From: Streptomyces avicenniae
GTDB taxonomy: Bacteria; Actinomycetota; Actinomycetes; Streptomycetales; Streptomycetaceae
DNA: 64,000 nt
Direction of reading: 5' to 3'
Assembly: GCF_000719135.1 (NCBI RefSeq)
Contig: NZ_JOEK01000012.1
Span: forward strand, 124,001-188,000
The translations under genes were made by a program, and so were the position numbers. How positions within the stretch are numbered: the stretch's first letter is position 1; each line of letters starts with the position of its first letter. The notes beneath the pieces are model-generated. The model was not told where the DNA came from, ran no database searches, and saw only the letters and a program-made list of their open reading frames with translations. Below are positions 35,827-46,945 of the stretch, piece after piece.

Positions 35827-36912
35827 TCAGAACTCGATGCGGTCCCGTCGGCCCACGCGCATCATCAGGGCCGAGAAGACGAGGGTGATGAGGAAGAGGG
35901 CGACGCCGATCGCCGTGGCGTACCCGGCCTGCCCGTCGCGGAACGCCTTGTCGTAGAGGTAGCTGGGGATCACGTCCATCCCGTGTTCCGGCACCATGAC
36001 GCTGACCAGGGCGAAGGCGTCGAGCGCCTGGATGCCCATGTAGATCCAGCCGGTCCTGACGGTGTCCCAGGTCAGCGGGAAGGTGATGCGGAAGAACGTG
36101 ACGCGCCGCCCGGCGCCGTCCAGCAGCGCCGCCTCGTACACCTCCGTCGGGATGGAACTCATCGCCGCGGAGAACAGCACGACGTAGAACCCGACGAACG
36201 ACCAGCACAGGACCGCCAGGACGCACCAGCGGGCGACGTCGCCGCCGAGCCAGTCCTCGCGCTGCCAGGAGTCCAGCCCGACGGCGCCGAGACCCTCGTT
36301 CAGAATTCCGCTGCGGGGGCTGTAGATACGGGTCCAGATCACCGCGATGATCGCGAGGGAGAGGACCTGCGGAAAGAAATAGACGATCTTGTACATCCCG
36401 GATCCTGTCACCCCGGAGATCGCCTGGTCCCGGCGTTTCCTGCCGCCCGCGCTGAGCATGAAGGCGAAGAAAAGGCCGAGGCCGAGCGTGATCAGCGGGG
36501 CGGCCACGAGCAGCAGCACGCTGTTGCGCGCGGCGTCCCAGAACGCGTCGTCGTTCCAGAGGCGTTCGTAGTTCTCGAAACCGGTGAAGGTGTAACTGCT
36601 GCTGAATCCGGTCCAGTCCGTCATCGAGTAGAAGAACGCCTGCACGAAAGGCGAGATGACGAAGAGCAGGTAGACCAGCAGCGGGAGGGAGAGGAACCAC
36701 GCGACGAACCGGTACTGGTCCAGCCGCCGGTAGCGGCGGTCGTACCTGACCCGGCGGGGGGTCCAGCGGGGCGGGGTGAACAGCGCCGCGACGAACAGCA
36801 GCCGCAGGACCGGCGAGGGCCGGTCCGGCGTCTCGGTGTGCACGGGTGGCGGGCCCCCCTGCGCCGGGACCGTGCCCGGCGCCGCCCGTTCCGCACTCGT
36901 TACGCCTTCCAT
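35827..36912 (-). CDS. ngcF: Sugar ABC permease NgcF (MalF-like)
   Basis: A 361-aa inner-membrane permease. A Pro-rich cytoplasmic N-terminus (1-65) precedes about seven hydrophobic segments. The EAA loop is EAALLDGAGRRVTFFRITFP (about 277-296). SLPLLVYLLFVISPFVQAFFYSMTDW is the characteristic first MalF-type helix and loop. It pairs with NgcG to form the channel of the GlcNAc/chitobiose importer and lies 8 bp after ngcE. Confidence 0.86.
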   Translation of the reverse strand: MEGVTSAERAAPGTVPAQGGPPPVHTETPDRPSPVLRLLFVAALFTPPRWTPRRVRYDRRYRRLDQYRFVAWFLSLPLLVYLLFVISPFVQAFFYSMTDWTGFSSSYTFTGFENYERLWNDDAFWDAARNSVLLLVAAPLITLGLGLFFAFMLSAGGRKRRDQAISGVTGSGMYKIVYFFPQVLSLAIIAVIWTRIYSPRSGILNEGLGAVGLDSWQREDWLGGDVARWCVLAVLCWSFVGFYVVLFSAAMSSIPTEVYEAALLDGAGRRVTFFRITFPLTWDTVRTGWIYMGIQALDAFALVSVMVPEHGMDVIPSYLYDKAFRDGQAGYATAIGVALFLITLVFSALMMRVGRRDRIEF

Positions 36913-36920
36913 GCCGCCCC

Positions 36921-38336
36921 TCAGCGCGTGAACTTCTGGATGGAGTCGTCCTGTGCGGCGGCGTCGGCGGCGCGCTGGCAGCGGGTGATCGCCTCGTCGG
37001 GCTCGATCTCACCGGCCATCATCTCGGCGATGGCGCCGCCGATCTCCTCGTTGTTGAGCTGCCGGTACCAGTCGGGCATGCGGGGGATCAGGATGTTGTC
37101 GCCCGCGGCTTCGAGGACCTCGCCCGCGCTGGTGAGGCCGGGCGGCAGTTCGAGGCCGTCCGCCGAGCCGCGCACGCAGGCGAGGGAGGAGACCAGCTCG
37201 GTGAAGTTCCTGGCGGACTCACGGCCGAGCATGATGCGCAGGAACTCCAGGCCGCCCGCCGTGTTGTCCGCCTGGGCGGGCACGAGGAACGGCTCGCTGC
37301 CCGAGGCCCACAGCGCGCCGAACGGCAGCGCGTCGGACGAGTCCAGGCCGGTCGGCGCGCCGACGGCCATGTCGAAGTCGGGCGGGGTGTTGGCGCGCGC
37401 CTCGTTCTCGACCCAGGAGCCGTTCGGGATGAACAGGGCGCGGTACTGGTTCCACTCGTCCTGGGACTCCTCGTGCGTCATCCCCGGGCTTCCCTGGAGG
37501 ACGTAACCGCGCGCCGTCAGCTCGTGGTACGCCTCGAAGGCGGCGCGGACGGCGTCGTGGCGCCAGGCGTTCGGCTCCAGGTTGTCGATGGCCTGGAGGA
37601 CCTCGGGGCCGCCGATCTTGCCGATGAAGGGGTAGAGCGTGAAGTTGAAGTAGTAGGGATAGACACCGGCGTACGTCCAGCCGGCCATGCCCTCGCGGCG
37701 CGCGGCCTCGCAGACGGCGAGCATCTCGTCCCAGGTCTGCGGGTATTCGGCGCCGATGCGGTCGAGGGCGGTGCGGGAGTACCACTGGCCGTAGACCGTG
37801 AAGGCGTAGTTGAGCTGGTACATCTCCTGGCCGCCGAACTGGCCCATCTCGATCGTGCCCGGCATCAGGGTGTCGCGGACGGTGACGGAGGGGTCGTCCA
37901 GCGAGGGGGCGTCGAGGAGTTCGGTCAGGTCGTACGCCTGCTCGTTGCGGATGAGGGCGGCGATGTCCATCGCCTGGGCGCCGGAGTTGTTGATGACGTC
38001 GGGCGGGTCGCCCTGCACCATGCGCGGCTGGAGCCGGCTCTGGATCTCCTGCGTCTTGTCGTGGGTGACGGAGCCGTGGGCGGCGGAGTAGAGGGCCTCT
38101 GCGTCGAGGGCGTACTGGTCGCCGAACCCGCCGTCGAAGATGACGACTTCCAGCTCGGCGTCGGTCACGCCGAAGGGGTTGTTCTCGGTGACCTCGCCGC
38201 GTTCCGCGTTCGAGTCGTCGTCACCGCCGCCGCTGGCGCAGGCGGAAAGGGCGCTTACCGCCGGAATCGTGAACAGACCCGCAGCGGCGGATCTCCTGAT
38301 CAGTGTCCTGCGCGGGAGGTACGGACCGGAATTCAT
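36921..38336 (-). CDS. ngcE: GlcNAc/diacetylchitobiose-binding lipoprotein NgcE
   Basis: A 471-aa substrate-binding lipoprotein. The N-terminus combines twin arginines (LPRRTLIRRSAAAGLF) with lipobox ALSAC (C33), suggesting Tat export before lipidation. The start of the mature protein, LEVVIFDGGFGDQYALDAEALY with IQSRLQPRMVQGDPPDVINNSGAQAMD, fits my memory of the NgcE family. ATG 38336 (MNSGPYLPRR) was chosen because the frame before it reads poorly. A DasR-like element lies 55-70 bp upstream. It heads the ngcE-F-G operon. Confidence 0.87.
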   Translation of the reverse strand: MNSGPYLPRRTLIRRSAAAGLFTIPAVSALSACASGGGDDDSNAERGEVTENNPFGVTDAELEVVIFDGGFGDQYALDAEALYSAAHGSVTHDKTQEIQSRLQPRMVQGDPPDVINNSGAQAMDIAALIRNEQAYDLTELLDAPSLDDPSVTVRDTLMPGTIEMGQFGGQEMYQLNYAFTVYGQWYSRTALDRIGAEYPQTWDEMLAVCEAARREGMAGWTYAGVYPYYFNFTLYPFIGKIGGPEVLQAIDNLEPNAWRHDAVRAAFEAYHELTARGYVLQGSPGMTHEESQDEWNQYRALFIPNGSWVENEARANTPPDFDMAVGAPTGLDSSDALPFGALWASGSEPFLVPAQADNTAGGLEFLRIMLGRESARNFTELVSSLACVRGSADGLELPPGLTSAGEVLEAAGDNILIPRMPDWYRQLNNEEIGGAIAEMMAGEIEPDEAITRCQRAADAAAQDDSIQKFTR

Positions 38337-38390
38337 GTTCGAGTCCTCGCCTTCGTGGGGCCGCGCGGGAAAGACCCGCCCGGATTCCCG

Positions 38391-38406
38391 ACAGGTATAG
38401 TCCACT
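38391..38406 (-). promoter_or_regulatory. DasR-like element upstream of ngcE
   Basis: ACAGGTATAGTCCACT agrees with the dre consensus AGTGGTCTAGACCACT, as I remember it, at 12 of 16 positions, differing only at positions 2, 3, 7 and 11. It lies 55-70 bp before the ngcE start, where a repressor would block the promoter. This fits GlcNAc-responsive control of a GlcNAc/chitobiose importer. Confidence 0.55.
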
Positions 38407-38481
38407 TGCCGCGGGCGGGGAAGATCGCCGACCCCCGAGGACGGGATACTTTCCCGAGTTGAGATCTCCGGGACACACGGA

Positions 38482-38517
38482 ACGGGCCGCCCGCATCGTC
38501 AAATGCGGGCGGCCCGT
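38482..38517. terminator. Perfect 15-bp hairpin
   Basis: ACGGGCCGCCCGCAT (38482-38496) and ATGCGGGCGGCCCGT (38503-38517) pair perfectly around a 6-nt loop. It lies downstream of the Phd-like gene and its broken neighbour and upstream of ngcE, so it probably ends the former transcript. Confidence 0.75.
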
Positions 38518-38638
38518 GCGTTTGGGACGTGAAGGCGCTTTCGCCACATGCGCATTATCGAATCACACCCGTCACTTGCGAATCAGCGAAAGGCGTATGT
38601 ACGTCAACGCGTTCCGGCCGCAGGGCGGTGAGGAGGAG

Positions 38639-38778
38639 TCAGTGTTTCGCGTCCGTGATCCTGTCGGATGCGCGCTCACCGGCCATGTGGCGCGACGCCG
38701 CGAAGCCCTCCTGCTTGTCCAGTTCTCCGCCCTGGTGTCGCGGATCGTGGCGACGAGGTCGCGCCCCCTGGCGGCCAC
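38639..38778 (-). pseudogene. Frameshifted small ORF after the Phd-like gene
   Basis: On the minus strand, a GTG at 38778 opens VAARGRDLVATIRDTRA with clean third-position GC. That frame then turns into Ser/Arg-rich text. Coding-like composition continues in another frame as ELDKQEGFAASRHMAGERASD and stops at TGA 38639-38641. The two parts join sensibly if one frameshift is assumed near 38728. It lies 5 bp after the stop of the Phd-like gene, the usual place of a toxin gene. I do not recognise the joined sequence; it could also be a sequencing error. Confidence 0.4.
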
Positions 38779-38783
38779 CGCGG

Positions 38784-39212
38784 CTACGGACGCTCCACGG
38801 TCTCCTCGTCGTCAAGCCACTCCAGGCTGCCGCTGTCGCTGCTGAGCCCGGCCGCGACGGCGGTGGCCGTCTCCCGCCAGGAGGTCAGCTCCGCGATCGC
38901 GTGGTGCGGCCGATCGGTGGAGAACGACGCGCGTGCCGCATCGACGAGGTCCCGCGCGCAGGACTCCCGGTCGGCAGGCGACAGCGCGAGCGTCCAAGGG
39001 AAGGCGTGGGACATCCGCTCGGCGAGCGAGCCGCGGTCGTCCAGGGTGACGGTGAGGAGCTGCGCGGCGAAGTCCAGCACGTCGGCACGGCCCTCGGCCT
39101 CGCGCAACGACATCGGGACCAGAGCCTCGCCGTCGCGCCGGGTCGGCGTCACAGGGTGGTCCTCGGCCTCGGCGGAGTGCTTGCTCAGGTCGGAGGAGCG
39201 CCAGGTCGCCAT
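38784..39212 (-). CDS. Phd/YefM-like antitoxin-type protein
   Basis: A 142-aa acidic protein. The first 40 residues (MATWRSSDLSKHSAEAEDHP.TPTRRDGEALVPMSLREAE) follow the Phd pattern: a short strand and helix, then a T-x-R-R-D-G-E strand like the TRRG(R/K)P strand of Phd antitoxins. The C-terminal part (FPWTLALSPADRESCARDLVDAARA...) recalls a Streptomyces family of prevent-host-death-like proteins. The assignment is by pattern only. No intact toxin follows, only the frameshifted ORF described separately. ATG 39212 was chosen; upstream residues are unlike the family. Confidence 0.6.
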   Translation of the reverse strand: MATWRSSDLSKHSAEAEDHPVTPTRRDGEALVPMSLREAEGRADVLDFAAQLLTVTLDDRGSLAERMSHAFPWTLALSPADRESCARDLVDAARASFSTDRPHHAIAELTSWRETATAVAAGLSSDSGSLEWLDDEETVERP

Positions 39213-39324
39213 GGGGATGCCTGCTCTTCGGAGGTCCGATGGAGGCCGCTGCTCGACCTCCGGATGGGGGATGCCGGGGCTCCTCGTCATCGCAGGCTGC
39301 GCGCCTTCCGCCCGTCGCGCGCGC

Positions 39325-39367
39325 GAGCGCCCTGCTCCCGCGCGTGAGGTGCGGGGGCAGGGCGCTC
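39325..39367 (-). terminator. Terminator of acnA
   Basis: A 17-bp stem (39325-39341 with 39351-39367, one wobble pair, 9-nt loop) begins 13 bp past the aconitase stop. Confidence 0.7.
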
Positions 39368-39379
39368 GTCCATGTCAGG

Positions 39380-42250
<2,871 letters not shown>

Positions 42251-42350
42251 CTAGTACATCCCCTGCCCGGGGCACGCCACCCCATGCCCTTGTCCGGCCA
42301 CGGCGCCCCCGGGCGCGCGCCCGCGCCCGAAAGCGATTCCCCCGTTTCCT

Positions 42351-42379
42351 GGATATGGGATATCGTCCCGGATATGGGA
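42351..42379 (+). repeat. Direct repeat GGATATGGGA at the XRE-gene start
   Basis: Two identical 10-bp units (42351-42360 and 42370-42379), 19 bp apart, bracket GATATC and overlap the proposed start codon at 42374. This suggests autoregulation by the encoded XRE protein. It also makes the later ATG 42392 a serious alternative start. Confidence 0.45.
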
Positions 42380-42952
42380 GACGGAGATGAGATGGAGGCG
42401 CGGCTCGCGCGGCGGCTCGCCGAGCTGCGGACGGGGCGCGGCTGGTCGCTCGACGAGTTGGCGGGGCGCACCGGCGTCAGCCGCTCGACGCTGTCGCGGC
42501 TGGAGCGGGGCGAGCTGAGCCCGACGGCCGGTGTGCTCAACAAGCTGTGCGCCGCCTACGAGCACACGATGTCGCGGCTGCTCGCCGAGGTGGAGGCGCG
42601 GCCCGCGCACCTGGTGCGCGCGGCGGAGCAGTCCGTATGGCGGGACGACGCGTCCGGATTCGTGCGGCGCTCGGTGTCGCCGCCGTATCCAGGACTGCGC
42701 GGCGAGGTCGTGGAGGCCACGCTGCGGCCCGGCGCGGACATCGCGTACGACGGGCCGTCGGTCGCGGGGCTGGAACAGCACATCTGGGTGCTGGAGGGGA
42801 GGCTCGCCGTGTCCGTGCGCGACGGCGGGCGGGAGGAGACGTACGAGGCGGACGCCGGTGACTGTCTCCGCTTCCGCCTGTGGGGGCGGACGCGCTTCCG
42901 CTGCGCGGGGCAGGACGCCGTGCGGTACGCGCTGCTGGTGGTGCTGCCGTGA
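42374..42952 (+). CDS. XRE-family regulator with C-terminal cupin domain
   Basis: A 192-aa regulator. Residues about 8-65 are a Cro/CI-type helix-turn-helix (LARRLAELRTGRGWSLDELAGRTGVSRSTLSRLERGELSPTAGVLNKLC). Residues about 110-190 are a cupin-2 beta-barrel (QHIWVLEGRLAVSVRDGG...YEADAGDCLRFRL) that would sense a small molecule. Actinobacterial proteins of this design often regulate neighbouring acetyltransferase or catabolic genes. ATG 42374 or ATG 42392 may be the start. The following GNAT gene starts inside its stop (GTGA), so they form one operon. Confidence 0.88.
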   Translation: MGDGDEMEARLARRLAELRTGRGWSLDELAGRTGVSRSTLSRLERGELSPTAGVLNKLCAAYEHTMSRLLAEVEARPAHLVRAAEQSVWRDDASGFVRRSVSPPYPGLRGEVVEATLRPGADIAYDGPSVAGLEQHIWVLEGRLAVSVRDGGREETYEADAGDCLRFRLWGRTRFRCAGQDAVRYALLVVLP

Positions 42953-43470
42953 CGGCGCGGATCGCCCGGCTGACGGCCCGGGACTTCGCGGGCGCCGTGC
43001 CCGCGCTCGCGGATCTCTTCGCGGAGGTCGTGGCGGACGGCGCGTCGCTCGGCTTCGTGGACCCGTTCGGCCGCGACGCGGCGGCGGCGTGGTGGAGCGA
43101 GCAGGGCGCCGCGCTCGTGGACGGCCGTCTCACGGTCTGGACGGCCGAGGTCGGCGGGCACGTCGTCGGCACGATCAGCCTCGCGCGGAATCCGAAGCCG
43201 AACGGACGGCACCGCGCGGAGATCGTCAAACTGATGGTGCGTCCGGACGCCAGGGGCCACGGGCTGGCCCGCGCCCTGCTGGCGGAGGCGGAGCGCGCGG
43301 CGGCCCTGGAGGGCTTCCGCCTGCTGCTGCTCGACACCGAGGCGGACAGCCCGGCGGAGCACCTCTACCTGAGCGCGGGATGGACGCGGTACGGCATCGT
43401 CCCCGCCTACGCGGCCGACCCGGCGGGCGCGCTGAAGGACTGCGCCTTCTTCTACCGGACGCTCGGCTGA
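42949..43470 (+). CDS. GNAT-family N-acetyltransferase
   Basis: A 173-aa single-domain GNAT enzyme. The acetyl-CoA site is VKLMVRPDARGHGLARALLAEAERAA (about 88-113), with R-G-H-G-L-A fitting the Q/R-x-x-G-x-G/A motif. The final YLSAGWTRYGIVPAYA segment is the usual beta6/7 end. GTG 42949 overlaps the XRE-cupin stop by 4 bp. The coupled regulator probably senses its substrate or product. The substrate is unknown. Confidence 0.87.
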   Translation: MTARIARLTARDFAGAVPALADLFAEVVADGASLGFVDPFGRDAAAAWWSEQGAALVDGRLTVWTAEVGGHVVGTISLARNPKPNGRHRAEIVKLMVRPDARGHGLARALLAEAERAAALEGFRLLLLDTEADSPAEHLYLSAGWTRYGIVPAYAADPAGALKDCAFFYRTLG

Positions 43471-43483
43471 CCGCGGACCGCGC

Positions 43484-44359
43484 TCATACGGCGCCCGCCT
43501 CGGCCGTCCGCAGCTCACCCGCGATGCCCGCCGCCCGGCGCGCGAACTGCCCGACGGCGCCGACGCCGTCCCCCGGCCGCCAGATCAGGCCGTAGGCGAC
43601 CGGCGGGACGTCGCGCACCGGCACCCAGGTGACGCCGGGGCGCCCGTGGTAGAGGGCGGTGCGCGCGCCGGTGGGCAGCGCGCCCTGCCCGGCCGCCACC
43701 ATGATCAGCGCCTCCTGGAGCGTCGTGGCGACCGGGCCGCGCGGCGCCTCGGGCGGCAGGTGGCGGGCCGCCCAGACGTCGAGCAGCGGCACGCCCGCCA
43801 GGTCGGCGACGCTCACCGAGTCCCGCGCGGCCAGGGGATGACCGGACGGGAGGGCGACCACCTGCTCCTCCGTGAAGAGCGAGGGCCCGTGCGCCAGGTC
43901 CGGCTGCTGGACGGGGAAGTCCGCCAGCTGGACGTCGAACTCGCCCCGGCGCAGCTGCGCGTACGGGTCGGCCAGCGACACCTCGCAGACCTCGGTGGAG
44001 AGCCCCCGGTGCTCGGCGCGCATCGCCTCGGACACCCGCATCACCACCTCGCCCGCCAGCGAGGTGGCGAAGCCCACGAGCAGGACGCCCTCGACGCCGT
44101 TCGCGGCGGCCCTGGCGCGGGCCATCGCCTCCTCGATGCCGCGGTGGAGCGGGGTGAGGTCGTCCCGCAGGCGGCGACCGAGGGACGTCAGCTCGACGCG
44201 GCGGCTCGTGCGCACGAACAGCGGGGCGCCCACGCGGCGTTCGAGACGCTGCACGAGCTGGCTCACGCGTGCCTTGGACAGGCGCATGCGGTCGGCGGTG
44301 CGGGTGAAGTGCAGTTCGTCGGCGAGGATGAGGAAGCACTCCAGCTCGTCGCGTTCCAT
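43484..44359 (-). CDS. LysR-family transcriptional regulator
   Basis: A 291-aa LysR-type regulator. The N-terminal winged helix is complete (ELECFLILADELHFTRTADRMRLSKARVSQLVQRLERRVGAPLFVRTSRRVELT). The effector-binding domain starts near residue 90 (VLLVGFATSLAGEVVMRVSEAM). It is divergent from the MFS gene at 44634 with an inverted repeat between them, so it probably controls that exporter. ATG 44359 starts directly before the conserved helix. Confidence 0.9.
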   Translation of the reverse strand: MERDELECFLILADELHFTRTADRMRLSKARVSQLVQRLERRVGAPLFVRTSRRVELTSLGRRLRDDLTPLHRGIEEAMARARAAANGVEGVLLVGFATSLAGEVVMRVSEAMRAEHRGLSTEVCEVSLADPYAQLRRGEFDVQLADFPVQQPDLAHGPSLFTEEQVVALPSGHPLAARDSVSVADLAGVPLLDVWAARHLPPEAPRGPVATTLQEALIMVAAGQGALPTGARTALYHGRPGVTWVPVRDVPPVAYGLIWRPGDGVGAVGQFARRAAGIAGELRTAEAGAV

Positions 44360-44411
44360 GCGGGCCCTCCGGATCGGCGGCCTGACGGGGCCGGGCGCGG
44401 GCGGGCCACGC

Positions 44412-44438
44412 CGTTCGTCAAGCTCGGCTGAACGAACG
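44412..44438. promoter_or_regulatory. Inverted repeat in the LysR/MFS intergenic region
   Basis: CGTTCGT (44412-44418) and ACGAACG (44432-44438) form a perfect 7-bp inverted repeat with a 13-bp spacer. It is located 53 bp upstream of the LysR start, as expected for a LysR recognition site. Confidence 0.45.
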
Positions 44439-44633
44439 TCGAGCGGATCGGCGTTGTTCCCGCGCCCGGCGCGACGGAGGCTGGAGGGGCGCGGCGCTCC
44501 GGCGATCCGGTGCGCGCGCACCGTCCCGACGCCCCCGTCCCGCGCCATCGCGCGCCCCGGTGTGCCCTTTTTACGGCTTTCGCCGGTCACCTTCTTCCGT
44601 CTTCTTCTCCGTTCACCGCTTCGAGGAGTGCAC

Positions 44634-46088
44634 ATGAGCGCGCTGATCACCCGTAAATGGGGCGTGCTGATCGTTCTGTCAGGCGCCATCTTCCTGGAGG
44701 GCATCGACATCGCGATGCTCAACGTGGCGCTGCCCGCCATCCGGGCCGACCTGGGGCTCGCCACCGGCGAGCTGCAATGGGTGATGAGCGCCTACGTCCT
44801 CGGCTACGGCGGCTTCATGCTGCTCGGCGGCCGGGCCGCCGACCTCTTCGGACGCCGCCGCATGTTCCTGTTCTGGCTGACGGTCTTCCTGCTGTTCTCC
44901 GGCCTCGGCGGGTTCGCCACCGAGGGCTGGATGCTGATCACGGCGCGCTTCGTCACCGGTATCGCCGCCGCGTTCATGACACCGGCGGGCCTGTCCATCA
45001 TCACCACCACCTACGCGGAGGGCCCCGAGCGCGACAAGGCGCTGCTCATCTACTCGGGTACCGGGGCGGGGGGCTTCACGGTGGGGCTGGTCGTCGGCGG
45101 CCTGCTCACCTCGGTGGACTGGCGCTGGGTCTTCTTCGCGCCGGTGGTCCTGTCGCTGATCCTGCTCCTCGCCGCCCTCGTCTGGGTGCCGAAGCCGCAG
45201 GGCCCGGCGCCGGTCTCACGCCGGGTGGACGTGGCCGGGGCGCTGTCCGTCACGGCGGCGCTGGTGCTGATCGTCCTCGGCATCGAGCGTGCCTCGCACA
45301 CCACGGCCGCCTGGACCCTCGGGACGCTCGGCGCCGGGCTCCTGGCGCTCGGCGTCTTCCTCGCGGTGGAACGCCGGACGGCCGATCCGCTGGTGCGGCT
45401 CGGGATCTTCCGCAGCGCCCCCCTCGTCCGGGCGAACATCGGGGCGATGCTCCTCGCGGCGGGCTTCTTCTCGTTCCAGTTCATCGTCGTGCTCTACCTC
45501 CAGGAACTGCGCGGCTGGTCCACGCTGGAGACGAGCCTCGCCATGCTGGTGGTCGGGCTCGACGCGATCCTGTCGCCGACCCTGACGCCGCGGCTGGTCG
45601 CCCGGTTCGGGAACGTGCGGGTGATCTTCGGCGGGCTGCTCACGGCGTCGCTCGCGTACGCGCTGTTCCTGCGGGTCGAGGCGGACTGGGCCTACGCCGC
45701 CATGTTCCCGAGCCTGGTGCTGATCGGGCTGTCGTTCGCGCTGGCGTACGGACCGCTCACCATCGCCGCCACCGAGGGCATCGCGGAGCACGAGCAGGGG
45801 CTCGCGGGCGGACTGCTGTACACCTCCTTCCAGTTCGGCGCGGCGCTCGGTCTCTCGGCGGCGACGGCGGTCAACGTCGCGGGGACGGCGTCGCAGTCCG
45901 CTGCCGCGCAGCTCGACGGTTACCGGGCGGCGCTGCTCGTCCCGCTGGTGGCGGCGCTGGTGGCGACGGTCGTCACGGCGTTCGGCCTGCGGCGCGGACG
46001 GCGAGCGCTCGCGACGGGCTCCGGGGCCCGGGACGCGGCCGGAGCGCCGGAGCGCGAGGCGGTCCCGGCGGCCGGGCAGCCGACCTGA
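44634..46088 (+). CDS. MFS drug-resistance-type exporter (EmrB/QacA-like)
   Basis: A 484-aa major-facilitator transporter. Motif A is GGRAADLFGRRRMF (about 63-76), and the motif-C-like GTGAGGFTVGLVVGG in the fifth helix marks a drug:H+ antiporter. I count about 14 hydrophobic segments, as in the QacA/EmrB branch. The last 30 residues are a charged cytoplasmic tail. ATG 44634 has GAGGAG 6 nt upstream. It is divergent from LysR, the likely regulator. The compound exported is unknown. Confidence 0.9.
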   Translation: MSALITRKWGVLIVLSGAIFLEGIDIAMLNVALPAIRADLGLATGELQWVMSAYVLGYGGFMLLGGRAADLFGRRRMFLFWLTVFLLFSGLGGFATEGWMLITARFVTGIAAAFMTPAGLSIITTTYAEGPERDKALLIYSGTGAGGFTVGLVVGGLLTSVDWRWVFFAPVVLSLILLLAALVWVPKPQGPAPVSRRVDVAGALSVTAALVLIVLGIERASHTTAAWTLGTLGAGLLALGVFLAVERRTADPLVRLGIFRSAPLVRANIGAMLLAAGFFSFQFIVVLYLQELRGWSTLETSLAMLVVGLDAILSPTLTPRLVARFGNVRVIFGGLLTASLAYALFLRVEADWAYAAMFPSLVLIGLSFALAYGPLTIAATEGIAEHEQGLAGGLLYTSFQFGAALGLSAATAVNVAGTASQSAAAQLDGYRAALLVPLVAALVATVVTAFGLRRGRRALATGSGARDAAGAPEREAVPAAGQPT

Positions 46089-46117
46089 CGCGGCATGGGG
46101 ACGTGCCCTGCGGCCGG

Positions 46118-46945
46118 TCAGCGCTCCGGGAGGGCGGCGATCCAGGCGACGCGCGCGGCGAGGTCGGCGGCCCGTTCACGGTTCTCCGGGGACAGGCCAC
46201 CGGCCGACCCGACGATCCGCGGCCCCCAGTGGGCGAGCAGCGGATCGTCGGGGGCAAGGGCCGCGGCGCGCAGCATGAGCCCGGCGGCGCTGTCGCGGCT
46301 GTCGGCGGCGCCGGGGGCGCTGTGGAGTCCGAAGGCCGCGCGCAGGTGGCGGTGCGCGCGGTCCACGTCGAGGAGGCGGGCGAGGTCGGCGAGCGGGGTG
46401 CGGGAGTCGTCCACGCGCAGGTTCACCGGTTCGTCGTCGCCGACGACCAGCAGGGCGGCGGACTGCCGTCCGCGCCGGTCGCCGCCCGCCTCCTCGCCCG
46501 CGCGCAGGGCGGTCAGCAGCCGCTGCGCCAGCGGCGATCCGGCGCTCTCCCGCCAGGCGTCCGCGAGCGCGGGGACGACTCCGGGTCCGGCGAGCATGTT
46601 GCCCTGGACGGTGGCGTGGACGTCGGTCAGGTGGGCGGCGCTGCCGATGCACTCCGGGCCCGTCCAGGCCGCGGTGCGGCCCGCGGTGTCGATGACGGCC
46701 AGCTGGCGGGTTGCGGCGTCGGGAAGCGCGCGCAGTGCGGCGACCGCGTCGTCGGGGTGGACGCCGCGCTCCAGCAGGTCGAGGGCCGCGCCCGGATGCC
46801 AGAAGTCCGAGGCGGCCTGGCCCACGGCGACGCCGACGCCGCGCCGCGCCACCGGTGCGCGGGAGCCGACCGCGAGGACACAGCTAGCGACGGCGACACC
46901 CGTGAGGCCGCTGTCCGGGTCATGGCCGAGGATCGAGTACGTCAT
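46118..46945 (-). CDS. DUF1028 family protein (Ntn-hydrolase-like)
   Basis: A 275-aa protein beginning [38 protein letters not shown], the standard opening of DUF1028, followed by [17 protein letters not shown] and [19 protein letters not shown]1028 members have an Ntn-hydrolase fold and often accompany amidases or peptidases. Catalysis by the N-terminal residue is uncertain here because no processing site is obvious. The start overlaps the amidase stop by 26 bp, so the two genes form one operon and may act on related amides. Confidence 0.87.
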   Translation of the reverse strand: MTYSILGHDPDSGLTGVAVASCVLAVGSRAPVARRGVGVAVGQAASDFWHPGAALDLLERGVHPDDAVAALRALPDAATRQLAVIDTAGRTAAWTGPECIGSAAHLTDVHATVQGNMLAGPGVVPALADAWRESAGSPLAQRLLTALRAGEEAGGDRRGRQSAALLVVGDDEPVNLRVDDSRTPLADLARLLDVDRAHRHLRAAFGLHSAPGAADSRDSAAGLMLRAAALAPDDPLLAHWGPRIVGSAGGLSPENRERAADLAARVAWIAALPER

